Source: Tunicatimonas sp964551335 (GTDB taxonomy: Bacteria > Bacteroidota > Bacteroidia > Cytophagales > Cyclobacteriaceae). Taken from it: 64,000 nt of DNA. The translations under genes were made by a program, and so were the position numbers. Positions 1-8,798 of the stretch are shown here, piece after piece. Each line of letters starts with the position of its first letter. Positions within the stretch are counted from its first letter, which is position 1. Under the pieces are notes generated by a model. That model did not search any database and was not told where the DNA came from. It saw nothing but the letters and a program-made list of their open reading frames with translations. The stretch is from assembly GCA_964551335.1 (NCBI GenBank), contig CAZKCO010000002.1:62001-126000 (forward strand), written 5' to 3'.

Positions 1-1129
1 ATTTTACATCATCGGCCCAGATTTCCAGTTGGGGTTTAGTATCAATGGAAGCCTGGTCAGTTAATAGAATATTTGCATTAGACTGAAAAGCGTTGGTCTT
101 CTGGGCATCTTGGCGCACGTAGATTTTTCCATTGAAAACACCCTTCGACTGATCATCCATAATACCTTTGTACAATTCGTTGCTGAACGAATTAGGCTTA
201 CGGTGGTCTACCGCCGTATGGTTATCTACGTGTGACTTGCCATCTAGCATGTACAGACCGTACATGTGCGATTCACAATTTTCGTCATCCAACGCAATAT
301 TCAAGTTATTCCGTAGCATCGCCCCCTGCAAGGAAACTGTCACTCCGGTAAACCGGCTATCGCGGGCCTGATAAACTTCGGTGGTTCCGGTATGATAAGC
401 CTGGATGCTTTCGGGCTGCAACTTAGTATAGTGAACTGAGGCATTTGACTTTACCCAAATCTCACTCACGGCATTCTGGTAGCTGGCAGCGTCTCCTACC
501 GTGTAGAATGACTCTACTACCGAGAACTTACTACCTGTTTCCGCCACATAAAGGTTGCGAGGAGAAGCGACAGTAACCCCGTTAGAAGTATCGCTGATGA
601 AGTAAGTGAGTATGGGTGCTTCAACCGAAACGTTTTTCGGAACATGAATCAAAACTCCTTCCTGCGCAATGGCCGTATTCAGGGCAGCAAAAGAATCAGG
701 CTGAAAGGAAGGTTGTTGAGAAAAATACTGGTCAATTATTTCGCTGTATTCTTGATATGCTTCCGACAGAGGCACGATCACTACCTGACCAGTTGAACTT
801 ATCACCTTAGACATTGACGGTTGATACTGCCCGTTGACAAAAACTAATTGATTGGCCTGAACATCGGAAGGAATTACTGATGAAAGTAGCTCCTGCACCA
901 AAGCGGTATTGACCGATGTATCGGCCAGGTTGGCTTCTGAGAATTCTCGCTCCAATGCCCGTCCAATAGGAGTGTATTTATATTCTTCGTTTTTCTTGGA
1001 GGGAAACCCCAGTTTCTCAAAATCACTTAGGGCATTTCGGCGTCGCTGATGCCAGGATGTATCTCCCTGACCATTAATATTAGCCTCCCGATCGTTAAAG
1101 TAGGTTATAAAAGCTTCTTGTAAACTCAT
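1..1129 (-). CDS. sufD: Fe-S cluster assembly protein SufD (3' end outside window)
   Basis: SufD is a scaffold subunit of the cytosolic SufBCD complex, which builds Fe-S clusters using SufC ATP hydrolysis. The minus strand is open from an ATG at 1129 to the window edge, giving about 376 residues beginning MSLQEAFITYF. It contains the usual SufD features: an N-terminal helical part with a KKNEEYKYTPI segment, then the beta-helix core with SHMYGLYMLDGKSHVDNHT, and it breaks off at PQLEIWADDVK. In the family that segment is followed by a CSHG motif, so only the C-terminal helical part is missing. It is the third gene of sufB-sufC-sufD, 76 bases after sufC. Identification rests on family motifs and operon context and is secure; the C-terminus cannot be seen. 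Confidence 0.95.
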   Translation of the reverse strand, partial: MSLQEAFITYFNDREANINGQGDTSWHQRRRNALSDFEKLGFPSKKNEEYKYTPIGRALEREFSEANLADTSVNTALVQELLSSVIPSDVQANQLVFVNGQYQPSMSKVISSTGQVVIVPLSEAYQEYSEIIDQYFSQQPSFQPDSFAALNTAIAQEGVLIHVPKNVSVEAPILTYFISDTSNGVTVASPRNLYVAETGSKFSVVESFYTVGDAASYQNAVSEIWVKSNASVHYTKLQPESIQAYHTGTTEVYQARDSRFTGVTVSLQGAMLRNNLNIALDDENCESHMYGLYMLDGKSHVDNHTAVDHRKPNSFSNELYKGIMDDQSKGVFNGKIYVRQDAQKTNAFQSNANILLTDQASIDTKPQLEIWADDVK

Positions 1130-1205
1130 AAAATGATGTGAATCTGATTAGGCTACTCACCGAGTTTCATACTGCTCGGCTACAATTAATAATTCCGCAA
1201 CCATG

Positions 1206-1964
1206 CTAGGCAGTAGCGTTTACCGACTCTTTAATCCAGTCGTACCCTTTCTCTTCTAATTCTAAGGCTAAATTCTTATCACCGGACTTCACAATGCGGC
1301 CATCGTACAGCACATGCACATAATCGGGAACGATATATTCCAACAGTCGCTGGTAGTGAGTTACTACGATGGTAGCGTTATCTTCACTACGCAAAGCATT
1401 CACGCCATTGGCTACAATCCGGAGGGCATCAATATCCAGCCCCGAATCAGTTTCGTCCAAAATAGCCAGTGTAGGCCCCAGCATCGCCATCTGAAAAATT
1501 TCGTTACGTTTCTTCTCTCCGCCGGAAAAACCTTCGTTTAGCGAACGGCTCAGTAATGATTGATCGATATCAACCAGTTTCATTTTTTCTTTCATCAACT
1601 TCAGGAATGAAACTGCATCGAGTGGGTCTTTGCCTTTATGCTGACGCACTTGGTTTACGGCGGTTTTCAGAAAGTTAGTAGTACTCACCCCGGGAATTTC
1701 TACCGGATACTGAAAGGCAAGGAAGATACCTTCCCGAGCTCGTTCTTCCGGCTCCATCTCTAATAAATCCTGCCCCTGATATTCTACCGAACCTTGGGTA
1801 ACTTCAAAATCTTCGCGTCCGGCTAGCACTGATGCCAGGGTACTTTTCCCCGAACCATTAGGCCCCATAACGGCGTGCACTTCGCCCGGCTTCACCTCCA
1901 ACTCAATTCCTTTCAGTATCTCCTTTTCCTCAACTCGAGCGTGTAAGTCAGTTATTTTTAACAT
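1206..1964 (-). CDS. sufC: Fe-S cluster assembly ATPase SufC
   Basis: SufC is the ABC-type ATPase that drives conformational change of the SufB-SufD pair during Fe-S cluster assembly in the cytosol. The 252-residue length is typical. Walker A (GPNGSGKST) lies at residues 34-42, the ABC signature FSGGEKKRNE near 145, and Walker B with the SufC-type LDETDSGLDIDAL segment near 168. There is no membrane domain. It lies between sufB (96 bases upstream) and sufD (76 bases downstream), so all three are probably one transcript. The ATG at 1964 gives the expected short N-terminus ending just before Walker A. Confidence 0.97.
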   Translation of the reverse strand: MLKITDLHARVEEKEILKGIELEVKPGEVHAVMGPNGSGKSTLASVLAGREDFEVTQGSVEYQGQDLLEMEPEERAREGIFLAFQYPVEIPGVSTTNFLKTAVNQVRQHKGKDPLDAVSFLKLMKEKMKLVDIDQSLLSRSLNEGFSGGEKKRNEIFQMAMLGPTLAILDETDSGLDIDALRIVANGVNALRSEDNATIVVTHYQRLLEYIVPDYVHVLYDGRIVKSGDKNLALELEEKGYDWIKESVNATA

Positions 1965-2060
1965 AAGATAAGTGTATTATAGCAACAAAATCAGAAGGTC
2001 GTTCCAAGCCGGATAACGCTCCTGATTTCGTTATGTTCAATATTAAATACTTATAGAAAA

Positions 2061-3506
2061 TTAGCCCACACTACCTTCCAACGTAAGTGCCAGAAGTTTT
2101 TGAGCTTCTACGGCAAACTCCATCGGAAGTTGGTTTAGTACCTCCTTACAGTAACCGTTCACAATGAGGGCTACTGCATCCTCCTCATCAATGCCGCGTT
2201 GGAGACAATAAAAAATCTGGTCTTCACCAATTTTAGAGGTAGTAGCTTCGTGCTCAATCTGAGCCGTGCTATTATCAGACTCTATATACGGAAACGTATG
2301 GGCTCCGCAGCGGTCGCCCATTAATAAGGAGTCGCATTGCGAAAAGTTGCGAGCTCCTTCGGCCCGCTTCATTACTTTCACTAGTCCTCGGTAACTATTC
2401 TGGCTCACCCCAGCCGAAACTCCTTTAGAAACAATTCGACTGCGGGTATTCTTTCCGATATGGATCATTTTGGTACCAGTATCGGCCTGCTGATGATTGT
2501 TGGTTACCGCAACCGAGTAAAACTCGCCAATGGAATTGTCGCCCTTCAAAATGCAACTGGGGTACTTCCAAGTTACTGCTGAGCCGGTTTCTACCTGCGT
2601 CCAAGAGATTTTAGAACGATCACCCGCGCAGATACCTCGTTTGGTTACAAAATTATAAATACCACCCTTGCCGTCTTTATCTCCCGGATACCAGTTTTGC
2701 ACCGTAGAATATTTGATTTCAGCATCTTCGGCGGCATATAATTCCACTACTGCCGCGTGTAACTGATTCTCATCACGCATGGGGGCCGTACAACCCTCCA
2801 GGTAGCTGACATAAGAACCTTCCTCCGCAACAATCAACGTACGTTCAAACTGACCGGAGTTGGCCGCATTAATCCGGAAATAGGTTGATAGCTCCATGGG
2901 GCAGCGCACTCCCTTGGGAATGTAGCAGAAAGATCCATCGCTAAACACAGCCGAGTTAAGTGCTGCGTAGTAGTTATCACCCGGAGGAACAACTGATCCA
3001 ATGTATTTGCGCACCAATTCAGGATGCTCTCTTACTGCTTCACTAAATGAGCAAAATATCACGCCTAATTTGGCCAGTTTGTCTTTGAAGGTGGTGGCTA
3101 CCGAAACACTATCAAATACTGCATCTACTGCTACTCCAGTTAGCCTTTTCTGCTCTTCTAACGAAATACCCAGTCTTTTAAAAGTATCTAATAACTCAGG
3201 ATCTACTTCATCCAGACTTTTGGGCTTAGCCTTTTGTTTGGGAGCAGCGTAGTAAATAATATCTTGATAATCAATTTCGGGAAAAGACACATTATGCCAG
3301 GTAGGCTCTTTAAGAGTGAGCCAATGGTGATACGCTTTTAGCCTCCATTCCAAAAGCCACTCGGGTTCCTCCTTTTTGGCCGAAATGAAACGAATAGTAT
3401 CTTCATTTAATCCTTTCGGAGCTGATTCCTGCTCGATGTTGGATTCAAAACCATACTTGTAATCGGATTGGGTGAACTCCTCCAGGATTTGGTTGTCTTT
3501 ACTCAT
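2061..3506 (-). CDS. sufB: Fe-S cluster assembly protein SufB
   Basis: SufB is the main scaffold on which the nascent Fe-S cluster is assembled in the SufBC2D complex. The 481-residue protein has the full-length SufB architecture: an N-terminal helical region ending in EPEWLLEWRLKAY, a central beta-helix with CSFSEAVREHPELVRKYIGSVVP, and a C-terminal segment with the LLMGDRCGAHTFPYIE and EHEATTSKIGEDQIFYCLQRGI motifs. It is the first gene of sufBCD and starts at an ATG at 3506. The 161-base gap to the upstream regulator gene probably holds the operon promoter, but I see no clear IscR-like site. The adjacent AsnC/Lrp gene is on the same strand, but whether it regulates suf cannot be told. Confidence 0.97.
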   Translation of the reverse strand: MSKDNQILEEFTQSDYKYGFESNIEQESAPKGLNEDTIRFISAKKEEPEWLLEWRLKAYHHWLTLKEPTWHNVSFPEIDYQDIIYYAAPKQKAKPKSLDEVDPELLDTFKRLGISLEEQKRLTGVAVDAVFDSVSVATTFKDKLAKLGVIFCSFSEAVREHPELVRKYIGSVVPPGDNYYAALNSAVFSDGSFCYIPKGVRCPMELSTYFRINAANSGQFERTLIVAEEGSYVSYLEGCTAPMRDENQLHAAVVELYAAEDAEIKYSTVQNWYPGDKDGKGGIYNFVTKRGICAGDRSKISWTQVETGSAVTWKYPSCILKGDNSIGEFYSVAVTNNHQQADTGTKMIHIGKNTRSRIVSKGVSAGVSQNSYRGLVKVMKRAEGARNFSQCDSLLMGDRCGAHTFPYIESDNSTAQIEHEATTSKIGEDQIFYCLQRGIDEEDAVALIVNGYCKEVLNQLPMEFAVEAQKLLALTLEGSVG

Positions 3507-3667
3507 TATGATTTTTGTTTAAATCTTTCTAAGATAACGTTGCACAGGGCGAAACGTTCCGAAAAAAAACAATGAAAACTTTTCAAAGCTTTCGCCAAAC
3601 GCTCTTGTGTTATTTAGAACGAATTTAAACAAGAGGAGTTACAAAACCTACTGGTAAAAAATTAAAT

Positions 3668-4135
3668 TTAATCACCCAGTTGAATATGTCGATTTAGGCT
3701 TTCTTCTAAAGAGATAAGAGTTTCAGTACGGACAATGCCATCGATCCGTTGAATCTTATCGTGCAGCACTTCGCGAAGGTGTTTGGTGTCGCGGCAATGG
3801 ATTTTAATAAAGATGCTGTAATTGCCGGTAGTGTAGTGAATCTTCACAACTTCGGGCACCTTTTTTAGCTCATCAACCACGCTATTGTAAAGTGAGCTTT
3901 TTTCCAGATATATCCCTAAAAATGCAGTAATGTCGTAACCCAATTTAGAATAATCCATATTTAGGGTTGTTCCTTGTACAATACCCATTTCTTCCATTTT
4001 CCGCATCCGGACGTGCACCGTACCTCCTGAAACGTAAACTTTTTTAGCTATTTCGGTGTATGGGATTTTGGCATCTTCCGACAATAGGGCTAGGATTTTA
4101 AGATCAATGTTATCAATTTCTAAATTTTTGCTCAT
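3668..4135 (-). CDS. AsnC/Lrp family transcriptional regulator
   Basis: Proteins of this family are small DNA-binding feast/famine regulators that sense amino acids. The 155-residue protein has an N-terminal winged helix-turn-helix (IDNIDLKILALLSEDAKIPY through VSGGTVHVRMRKMEEMGIV, residues 7-55) and a C-terminal RAM ligand-binding domain (residues 65-150). The helix ISGGTVHVR-type recognition segment is typical. It is monocistronic by layout: 161 bases separate it from sufB downstream, and a tRNA-like RNA is transcribed away from it upstream. The ligand and target genes cannot be deduced from sequence. Family assignment is firm; specificity is unknown. Confidence 0.93.
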   Translation of the reverse strand: MSKNLEIDNIDLKILALLSEDAKIPYTEIAKKVYVSGGTVHVRMRKMEEMGIVQGTTLNMDYSKLGYDITAFLGIYLEKSSLYNSVVDELKKVPEVVKIHYTTGNYSIFIKIHCRDTKHLREVLHDKIQRIDGIVRTETLISLEESLNRHIQLGD

Positions 4136-4291
4136 TTTGGTGCTGCAAATTAGTTTGTATCTAATAATTTCGCTGTTAAATTACGATAGATATAAATTTT
4201 TACCAAATTTATTAAATATTTTTTAAGTTAATAGAGAACTTATTAATTTAGCATTCGTTAATAGATAACAAAGCTGCTAAAGCTTATACAC

Positions 4292-4405
4292 TGTAGGGTG
4301 ATGAAACTGGCAGCCATGCCCTCCCGTCTCGAGGGTGGAGACAACGGAATAAATTAGTTTAGGCTGACTAACCGCTCCGTGGAGGTTCGACTCCTTCCCC
4401 TACAG
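4292..4405 (+). ncRNA. type II tRNA-like RNA with an abnormally long variable arm
   Basis: The plus strand folds by eye as a tRNA. The 7-bp acceptor stem is 4292-4298 with 4398-4404, extendable to 8 bp by C4291 with G4405. The 3-bp D stem is ATG with CAT (4301-4303, 4314-4316), with a GG-containing D loop. The anticodon stem is CCCTC with GAGGG (4319-4323, 4331-4335). The 5-bp T stem (4381-4385, 4393-4397) encloses a canonical TTCGACT loop. The region between anticodon and T stems is 45 bases and forms its own arm: GGAG/CTCC, CGG/CCG and TTAGT/ACTAA stems stacked with bulges. The 7-base anticodon loop is CCGTCTC, so the usual U33 is C and position 37 is a pyrimidine. The formal anticodon would be GTC, but tRNA-Asp is not type II. 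CCA is not encoded. It may be a non-decoding tRNA-like RNA or a decayed tRNA-Leu/Ser. Confidence 0.62.
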
Positions 4406-4435
4406 CTTTTATTTTTGGGTTAATGTTGTTTCTGG

Positions 4436-4467
4436 AAAAGGTTATGAATATTCATGACCTTTTTTTA
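4436..4467 (+). terminator. intrinsic terminator after the tRNA-like RNA
   Basis: A near-perfect inverted repeat centred on the palindrome ATGAATATTCAT (4444-4455) is flanked by AAAAGGT and ACCTTTT arms with a single T-G wobble, followed by a run of T. It lies 31 bases after the tRNA-like RNA and upstream of the fadD-type gene, so it would end a short transcript of about 150-200 bases. This supports the tRNA-like segment being an independent transcription unit. Confidence 0.75.
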
Positions 4468-4577
4468 TTTCCCCGCCCCCGAAAACATACTTCCTTCTTT
4501 TTTGCTTGAAGATTTGCTAATTTACGACAAAAAAATTCGTTTAAATTGGTAAATCATCATAAACATACCTATTAAAT

Positions 4578-6269
4578 ATGGAAGTCAAAACATCGCCTTG
4601 GTTTCAACATTACCCGGAAGGGGTTCCTCAAGAAATAGATCCTCACCAATATGAATCTTTAGTAGATCTACTGGAGACCTGTATAAAAGATTACGGTTCT
4701 CTACCTGCATTTGAATGCATGGGCGCGGCTATTACTTTTGATGAACTAAACCAGCAGTCTCAGGACTTTGCAGCTTTCCTTCAGCAAGACTTAAAATTAG
4801 CTAAGGGATCTCGAGTAGCCATACAGATGCCCAATCTTCTGCAATACCCGGTTGCTATGCTAGGGGCACTACGGGCAGGCATGATTGTAGTGAATACGAA
4901 CCCTTTATACACTGCCCGGGAAATGAAACATCAGTTTAATGATTCGGGAGCTGATGCTATCGTAATTTTGGCGAACTTCGCCTATAACCTAGAAAAAATT
5001 CTTCCCGAAACATCCATCAAACATGTTATCGTCACTGAAATTGGCGACCGGCTCGGCGGATTGAAGAAAACGCTGGTAAATGCAGTAGTTAAGTACGTTA
5101 AGAAAATGGTACCTAGTTACAATTTGCCCACTGCCATCAAATTTAATGACGCCCTGAAGCGAGGTGGCCGCCGAACCTTTGAGCAAGTGACAATTAAAGG
5201 GGAAGACACGGCTTTCTTACAATATACCGGAGGAACTACCGGAGTCTCTAAAGGGGCTGTACTCTCTCATACTAATCTGGTAGCAAATATGGAGCAGATT
5301 TCCGCCTGGATGTCGGTCGGATTGAACAAGCGATCGGAAATCATGATTACCGCCCTGCCACTGTACCATATTTATGCCCTCACCGTGAATTGCCTTTCTA
5401 TGATGAAGATCGGGGCTAAAAACATACTGATTACCAACCCTCGGGATATGAAGGGCTTTATTAAGGAACTGAAGAAGCACCCCTTTTCGGTAATTACCGG
5501 ATTGAACACTTTATACAATGGGATGATGAATCACCCCGACTTTGATAGTATTGATTTTTCTCATCTGAAAATTACCAGTGCGGGTGGAATGGCCATGCAA
5601 ACCTCAGTAGCAGAGCGTTGGAAAGAAAAGACGGGAGTTCCGGTAGCGGAAGGATACGGCCTAACTGAAACATCACCCGTATTAACCTCTAACATTCCCA
5701 TAGCCGGATACGAACGTATTGGAACTATCGGAATACCGTTACCCAGTACTCAACTTATAATCGCTAACGACGAAGGAGTAGAAGTGCAGGTCGGTGAACC
5801 GGGAGAAATTTACGCTAAAGGCCCTCAAGTAATGTCCGGATACTGGAACCGGCCTGATGAAACAGAAAAAATATTTACCAAAGATGGCTGGTTAAAAACT
5901 GGAGATATTGCCGTAATGGATGATGATGGTTTCATTAGAATTGTAGACCGGAAGAAAGAGATGATCAACGTATCGGGCTTCAATGTATACCCCAGCGAAA
6001 TTGAGGAAGTAGTTTCGGGCCACGCAAAAGTACTGGAAGTTGGTGCAATTGGGGTAGCCGACCAACGGTCAACGGAGGTAGTAAAAATCTGTGTGGTAAA
6101 GAAAGACGCTTCACTCACCGAAGAGGAGCTGAGAAGCTTTTGTAAAGAAAATATGACCGCCTATAAAGTACCTAAATATATTGAGTTTCGTGATGAACTA
6201 CCTAAATCTAACGTAGGTAAAATTTTGAGAAGGTTGCTTAAGGAAGATAGTGCAGAAAAAGAAGCTTGA
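4578..6269 (+). CDS. fadD: long-chain fatty acid-CoA ligase (FadD type)
   Basis: This enzyme activates fatty acids with ATP and CoA to acyl-CoA via an acyl-adenylate, feeding beta-oxidation or lipid synthesis; it acts at the inner face of the cytoplasmic membrane. The 563-residue length matches FadD. The AMP-binding P-loop motif YTGGTTGVSKGA begins near residue 216, the GYGLTETSP motif near 359, and the C-terminal DRKKEMINVSGFNVYP hinge and KSNVGKILRR catalytic lysine segment are present. It starts at an ATG at 4578 and is monocistronic, facing the adhesin operon convergently; its last codons form part of a terminator hairpin (6261-6288). Chain-length preference cannot be read from sequence. 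Confidence 0.92.
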   Translation: MEVKTSPWFQHYPEGVPQEIDPHQYESLVDLLETCIKDYGSLPAFECMGAAITFDELNQQSQDFAAFLQQDLKLAKGSRVAIQMPNLLQYPVAMLGALRAGMIVVNTNPLYTAREMKHQFNDSGADAIVILANFAYNLEKILPETSIKHVIVTEIGDRLGGLKKTLVNAVVKYVKKMVPSYNLPTAIKFNDALKRGGRRTFEQVTIKGEDTAFLQYTGGTTGVSKGAVLSHTNLVANMEQISAWMSVGLNKRSEIMITALPLYHIYALTVNCLSMMKIGAKNILITNPRDMKGFIKELKKHPFSVITGLNTLYNGMMNHPDFDSIDFSHLKITSAGGMAMQTSVAERWKEKTGVPVAEGYGLTETSPVLTSNIPIAGYERIGTIGIPLPSTQLIIANDEGVEVQVGEPGEIYAKGPQVMSGYWNRPDETEKIFTKDGWLKTGDIAVMDDDGFIRIVDRKKEMINVSGFNVYPSEIEEVVSGHAKVLEVGAIGVADQRSTEVVKICVVKKDASLTEEELRSFCKENMTAYKVPKYIEFRDELPKSNVGKILRRLLKEDSAEKEA

Positions 6270-6288
6270 TTGGCACCAATCAAGCTTC
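6256..6288 (-). terminator. terminator of the adhesin operon, overlapping the fadD stop codon
   Basis: Positions 6261-6273 and 6276-6288 form a perfect 13-bp inverted repeat with only CA between the arms. Read on the minus strand, the stem is followed by TTTTT (6260-6256), the classic intrinsic terminator layout for the minus-strand operon whose last gene ends at 6301. On the plus strand the trailing sequence is less T-rich, so termination of fadD there would be weaker. The left arm contains the last codons and stop codon of fadD. Confidence 0.75.
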
Positions 6289-6300
6289 ACTTTCTATCGT

Positions 6301-7746
6301 TTATTGACCAAATCCGATAACTACCCGGCGGTTCTGTTGTCGGCCTTCGGGGCTGGTGTTGCTCGACATGGGCTGTGTCGATCCTTTCCCGTAGGTTATG
6401 ATCCGCCTTTCTTCTATTCCCTGATTAATCAGGTAGAGCTTCACGGCCTGGGCTCGCTCAATAGACAATTTGAGGTTATAATCTTTTCCCCCTGAATCGT
6501 CGGCATGCCCCACTACTTCCGTATAGAGGCTGGGGTTTTCCTTCAAAATATCAATCGATTCTTTCAAGTCATCGTACCCTGAAGGAAGCAATTGACTAGA
6601 GTTGAGGTTAAAGTAAATAGTATTGCTTTCGAATGCTTTCTCAGGAGCTGCACTCTCGCTGTTCTCCCGGTTATTTCCTTCGGAATTAGATTTCTTAAAC
6701 TCATCCAGTAGTGCTTGAGTCTCTAATAGCAATGCTTGAGTTTCAGCATCTAGCTCCATTTCTGCTTCCGACTGACCATCTAACGTTGGGCGAGTACCCG
6801 AACCATCACTTACTACCCGGCTAGCCAGTTGCTCTTCCCGTTCTTCCCGGCTAATAATTCGTGATTGATAAATATCAGCAGAACGACCGTAGCGATTGCT
6901 AACGAAAAAAACCTGCTCATTTTCCGAAATAGTTAAATAAGCATCAAAACCCGATGAATTGATACCGTCTCCTAAATTCTCAGGTTTACTCCAGTTAGTC
7001 CAGGATGTATCCTGTCGATAGCTAACGAACAAATCTGCATTGCCGTAGCCAGGATGTCCGTTACTGGAAAAGAAAAGAGTCTTCTTATCTTCTGATAGAA
7101 ACGGTGATATCTCATAGCCTTCGGTATTAATTGCTTCTCCTAGATGAATTAGTTCGCTCCATTCGCCGGTTTGAGCACTTTTCTCGGTTACGTATAGGTC
7201 TTCCATACCCAGAGAAGTTTCTTTCTGAACCGATACTACCGCTACGTCTTCACTGGGCAGCACGTATATTCCGTAAAAATTACCGGTTTTTTCTTCTAAT
7301 CCAGGAATTGAAATATCGTTTGGTTCACGCCAGTCCTGACCCGTGTTAAAACTGAAGGACATGCCTGGTTTTTCTTCTTTTTCCGTCTGATATGAATTGA
7401 GTAAATAGACCGTATTTCCTGTGTGGCTGATCCCTACTACCGCATTATTGTTACGGTTATTCAGGTTTTCCAGATCGTTAACCGGCTCGGTCCATTGACC
7501 GGAAGGTTGCTGTTTGCTGTACCAGATATCCTGACCTGAGCGTGCTCCACCGGTGTTTTGAGCGTACAGCGATCGCACAAAGTACAGCGTACTGTCGATA
7601 GCCGAATAAAGCGGATAGCCTTCTTCGGCCGCACTATTTACGGTATCGTTCAGCGCTACCGGTTCAGAAAAGAACATAGTCTGTCCGAAAACTGGTAAAG
7701 CTATAATCGTTAAAGAGAAGATCAGAAAAGATAATATTCGTTTCAT
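6301..7746 (-). CDS. PD40 repeat / OmpA-like envelope protein
   Basis: A 481-residue exported protein with an N-terminal signal peptide (residues 1-21, cleaved after VFG-Q or nearby). Residues about 30-290 hold PD40/WD40-type beta-propeller repeats, seen as recurring LYFVRS, LFFSSNGHPGYGNADLFVS and VFFVSNRYGRSADIYQS blades. A linker rich in Glu and Ser follows, then a C-terminal OmpA domain (residues about 375-481) with VGHADDSGGKDYNLKLSIERA, the peptidoglycan-contact segment, and QQNRRVVI at the end. This layout resembles PorE-like and SprE-neighbour proteins that anchor type IX secretion machinery to peptidoglycan, but the TPR part of PorE is absent. It is the last gene of the adhesin operon, 17 bases after the PorP/SprF-like gene, so it probably anchors that complex. 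Confidence 0.85.
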   Translation of the reverse strand: MKRILSFLIFSLTIIALPVFGQTMFFSEPVALNDTVNSAAEEGYPLYSAIDSTLYFVRSLYAQNTGGARSGQDIWYSKQQPSGQWTEPVNDLENLNNRNNNAVVGISHTGNTVYLLNSYQTEKEEKPGMSFSFNTGQDWREPNDISIPGLEEKTGNFYGIYVLPSEDVAVVSVQKETSLGMEDLYVTEKSAQTGEWSELIHLGEAINTEGYEISPFLSEDKKTLFFSSNGHPGYGNADLFVSYRQDTSWTNWSKPENLGDGINSSGFDAYLTISENEQVFFVSNRYGRSADIYQSRIISREEREEQLASRVVSDGSGTRPTLDGQSEAEMELDAETQALLLETQALLDEFKKSNSEGNNRENSESAAPEKAFESNTIYFNLNSSQLLPSGYDDLKESIDILKENPSLYTEVVGHADDSGGKDYNLKLSIERAQAVKLYLINQGIEERRIITYGKGSTQPMSSNTSPEGRQQNRRVVIGFGQ

Positions 7747-7763
7747 AAGTCAGTTGCCTTAAA

Positions 7764-8798
7764 TTACCACAGATACGGAGTCACTTCCCGAACATTAAAT
7801 AATGTTAACCCTAATGTAACTTCATGAATACCTGCCTCCAGATTATTAATTCCTGAAAAACCGTAGTCGTAAGAATAACTTATATTAAAGGTATTATTAA
7901 TGGAAACGCCCGCCATACCGGCTATTGTATTGGTATTCCGGTAAGACGCCCCTACCCAGAACATATCTTGTACTTTCAGTCGCACACCTATATCGTAGGT
8001 GAGAGGATTGACTCCATCGTACGCTACAAAGGCTCCGGGCATGAGCATTAGCGTTTCCGATAAACTGAGTCGAAAACCAACCATTCCGAAATGAGTAAGC
8101 TGCTGCTGAGCCGCAATTTCACTGTCGTTGTAGAGATTATTCTGAAAGATACGAGCCGCTGAATAGCCTAAATAGAACAAGTCGTTGTAGAGAAATAAGC
8201 CCGCGTTTACGTCAAAATTAGTAGATTGCCCCTGCTGATCGCCATAGGCAATATAAGTAGGGTCATTAGGATTAATAACGGTAACCTCGGATACATCAAT
8301 GCGCTGATTGTTAACACCGGCCGAAACACCTAATGAGAGTCGTAACTGATCGCCCAGCAAAAGATGTGAAGCATAGGAAAGAAATCCGGATGTTTGGGCG
8401 AAGATACCCTGCGAATCACTAATAATGTATCCGCCCACTCCGTGCTTTACCCGACTTGGACTATATCCCTGGGATCCGTCAAGTTGATCATACAAAGATG
8501 GATTACTAATCCGAAGAGCGTTATTCCGGTAGCTGGCCTGCGACTGAGTAGCACGCAGGGGAGAATGAACGCTAAGATAATAGGTTTCGGGAGCACCATC
8601 TACCCCCGACCACTGCTGACGGTAACCAATTTTTACATCCATAAATCCTTCTATACCCGTAGTAGCGGGATTAATGGCCATTGGATTGTTAAAGTATTGA
8701 GTTAAGCGAAACAGCTGCTGTCCCGAGCTGCTAGCCACAGGTAGTAAGTTCGCGACAACAAGCGCCAGGACAAATATTAAGTAAAGCTTTTTCATCAT
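7764..8798 (-). CDS. PorP/SprF family type IX secretion-associated membrane protein
   Basis: A 344-residue outer-membrane beta-barrel protein with a signal peptide (about residues 1-27). The N-terminal QQLFRLTQYFNNPMAINPATTGIEG segment is the hallmark of PorP/SprF proteins, and the C-terminus (GLTLFNVREVTPYLW) ends in an aromatic residue as barrels do. In Flavobacterium, SprF is needed to deliver the SprB adhesin to the cell surface, and genes of this family sit directly after the adhesin they serve. Here it overlaps the end of the 1144-residue adhesin gene by the 4-base ATGA, so translational coupling is likely. I infer it is the dedicated partner of one or both upstream adhesins. Confidence 0.93.
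   Translation of the reverse strand: MMKKLYLIFVLALVVANLLPVASSSGQQLFRLTQYFNNPMAINPATTGIEGFMDVKIGYRQQWSGVDGAPETYYLSVHSPLRATQSQASYRNNALRISNPSLYDQLDGSQGYSPSRVKHGVGGYIISDSQGIFAQTSGFLSYASHLLLGDQLRLSLGVSAGVNNQRIDVSEVTVINPNDPTYIAYGDQQGQSTNFDVNAGLFLYNDLFYLGYSAARIFQNNLYNDSEIAAQQQLTHFGMVGFRLSLSETLMLMPGAFVAYDGVNPLTYDIGVRLKVQDMFWVGASYRNTNTIAGMAGVSINNTFNISYSYDYGFSGINNLEAGIHEVTLGLTLFNVREVTPYLW

Noticed and set aside
4292..4405. tmRNA or selenocysteine tRNA
   Set aside because: tmRNA would need a much longer RNA with an internal tag frame; tRNA-Sec needs a longer D stem and a TCA anticodon, neither of which is present.
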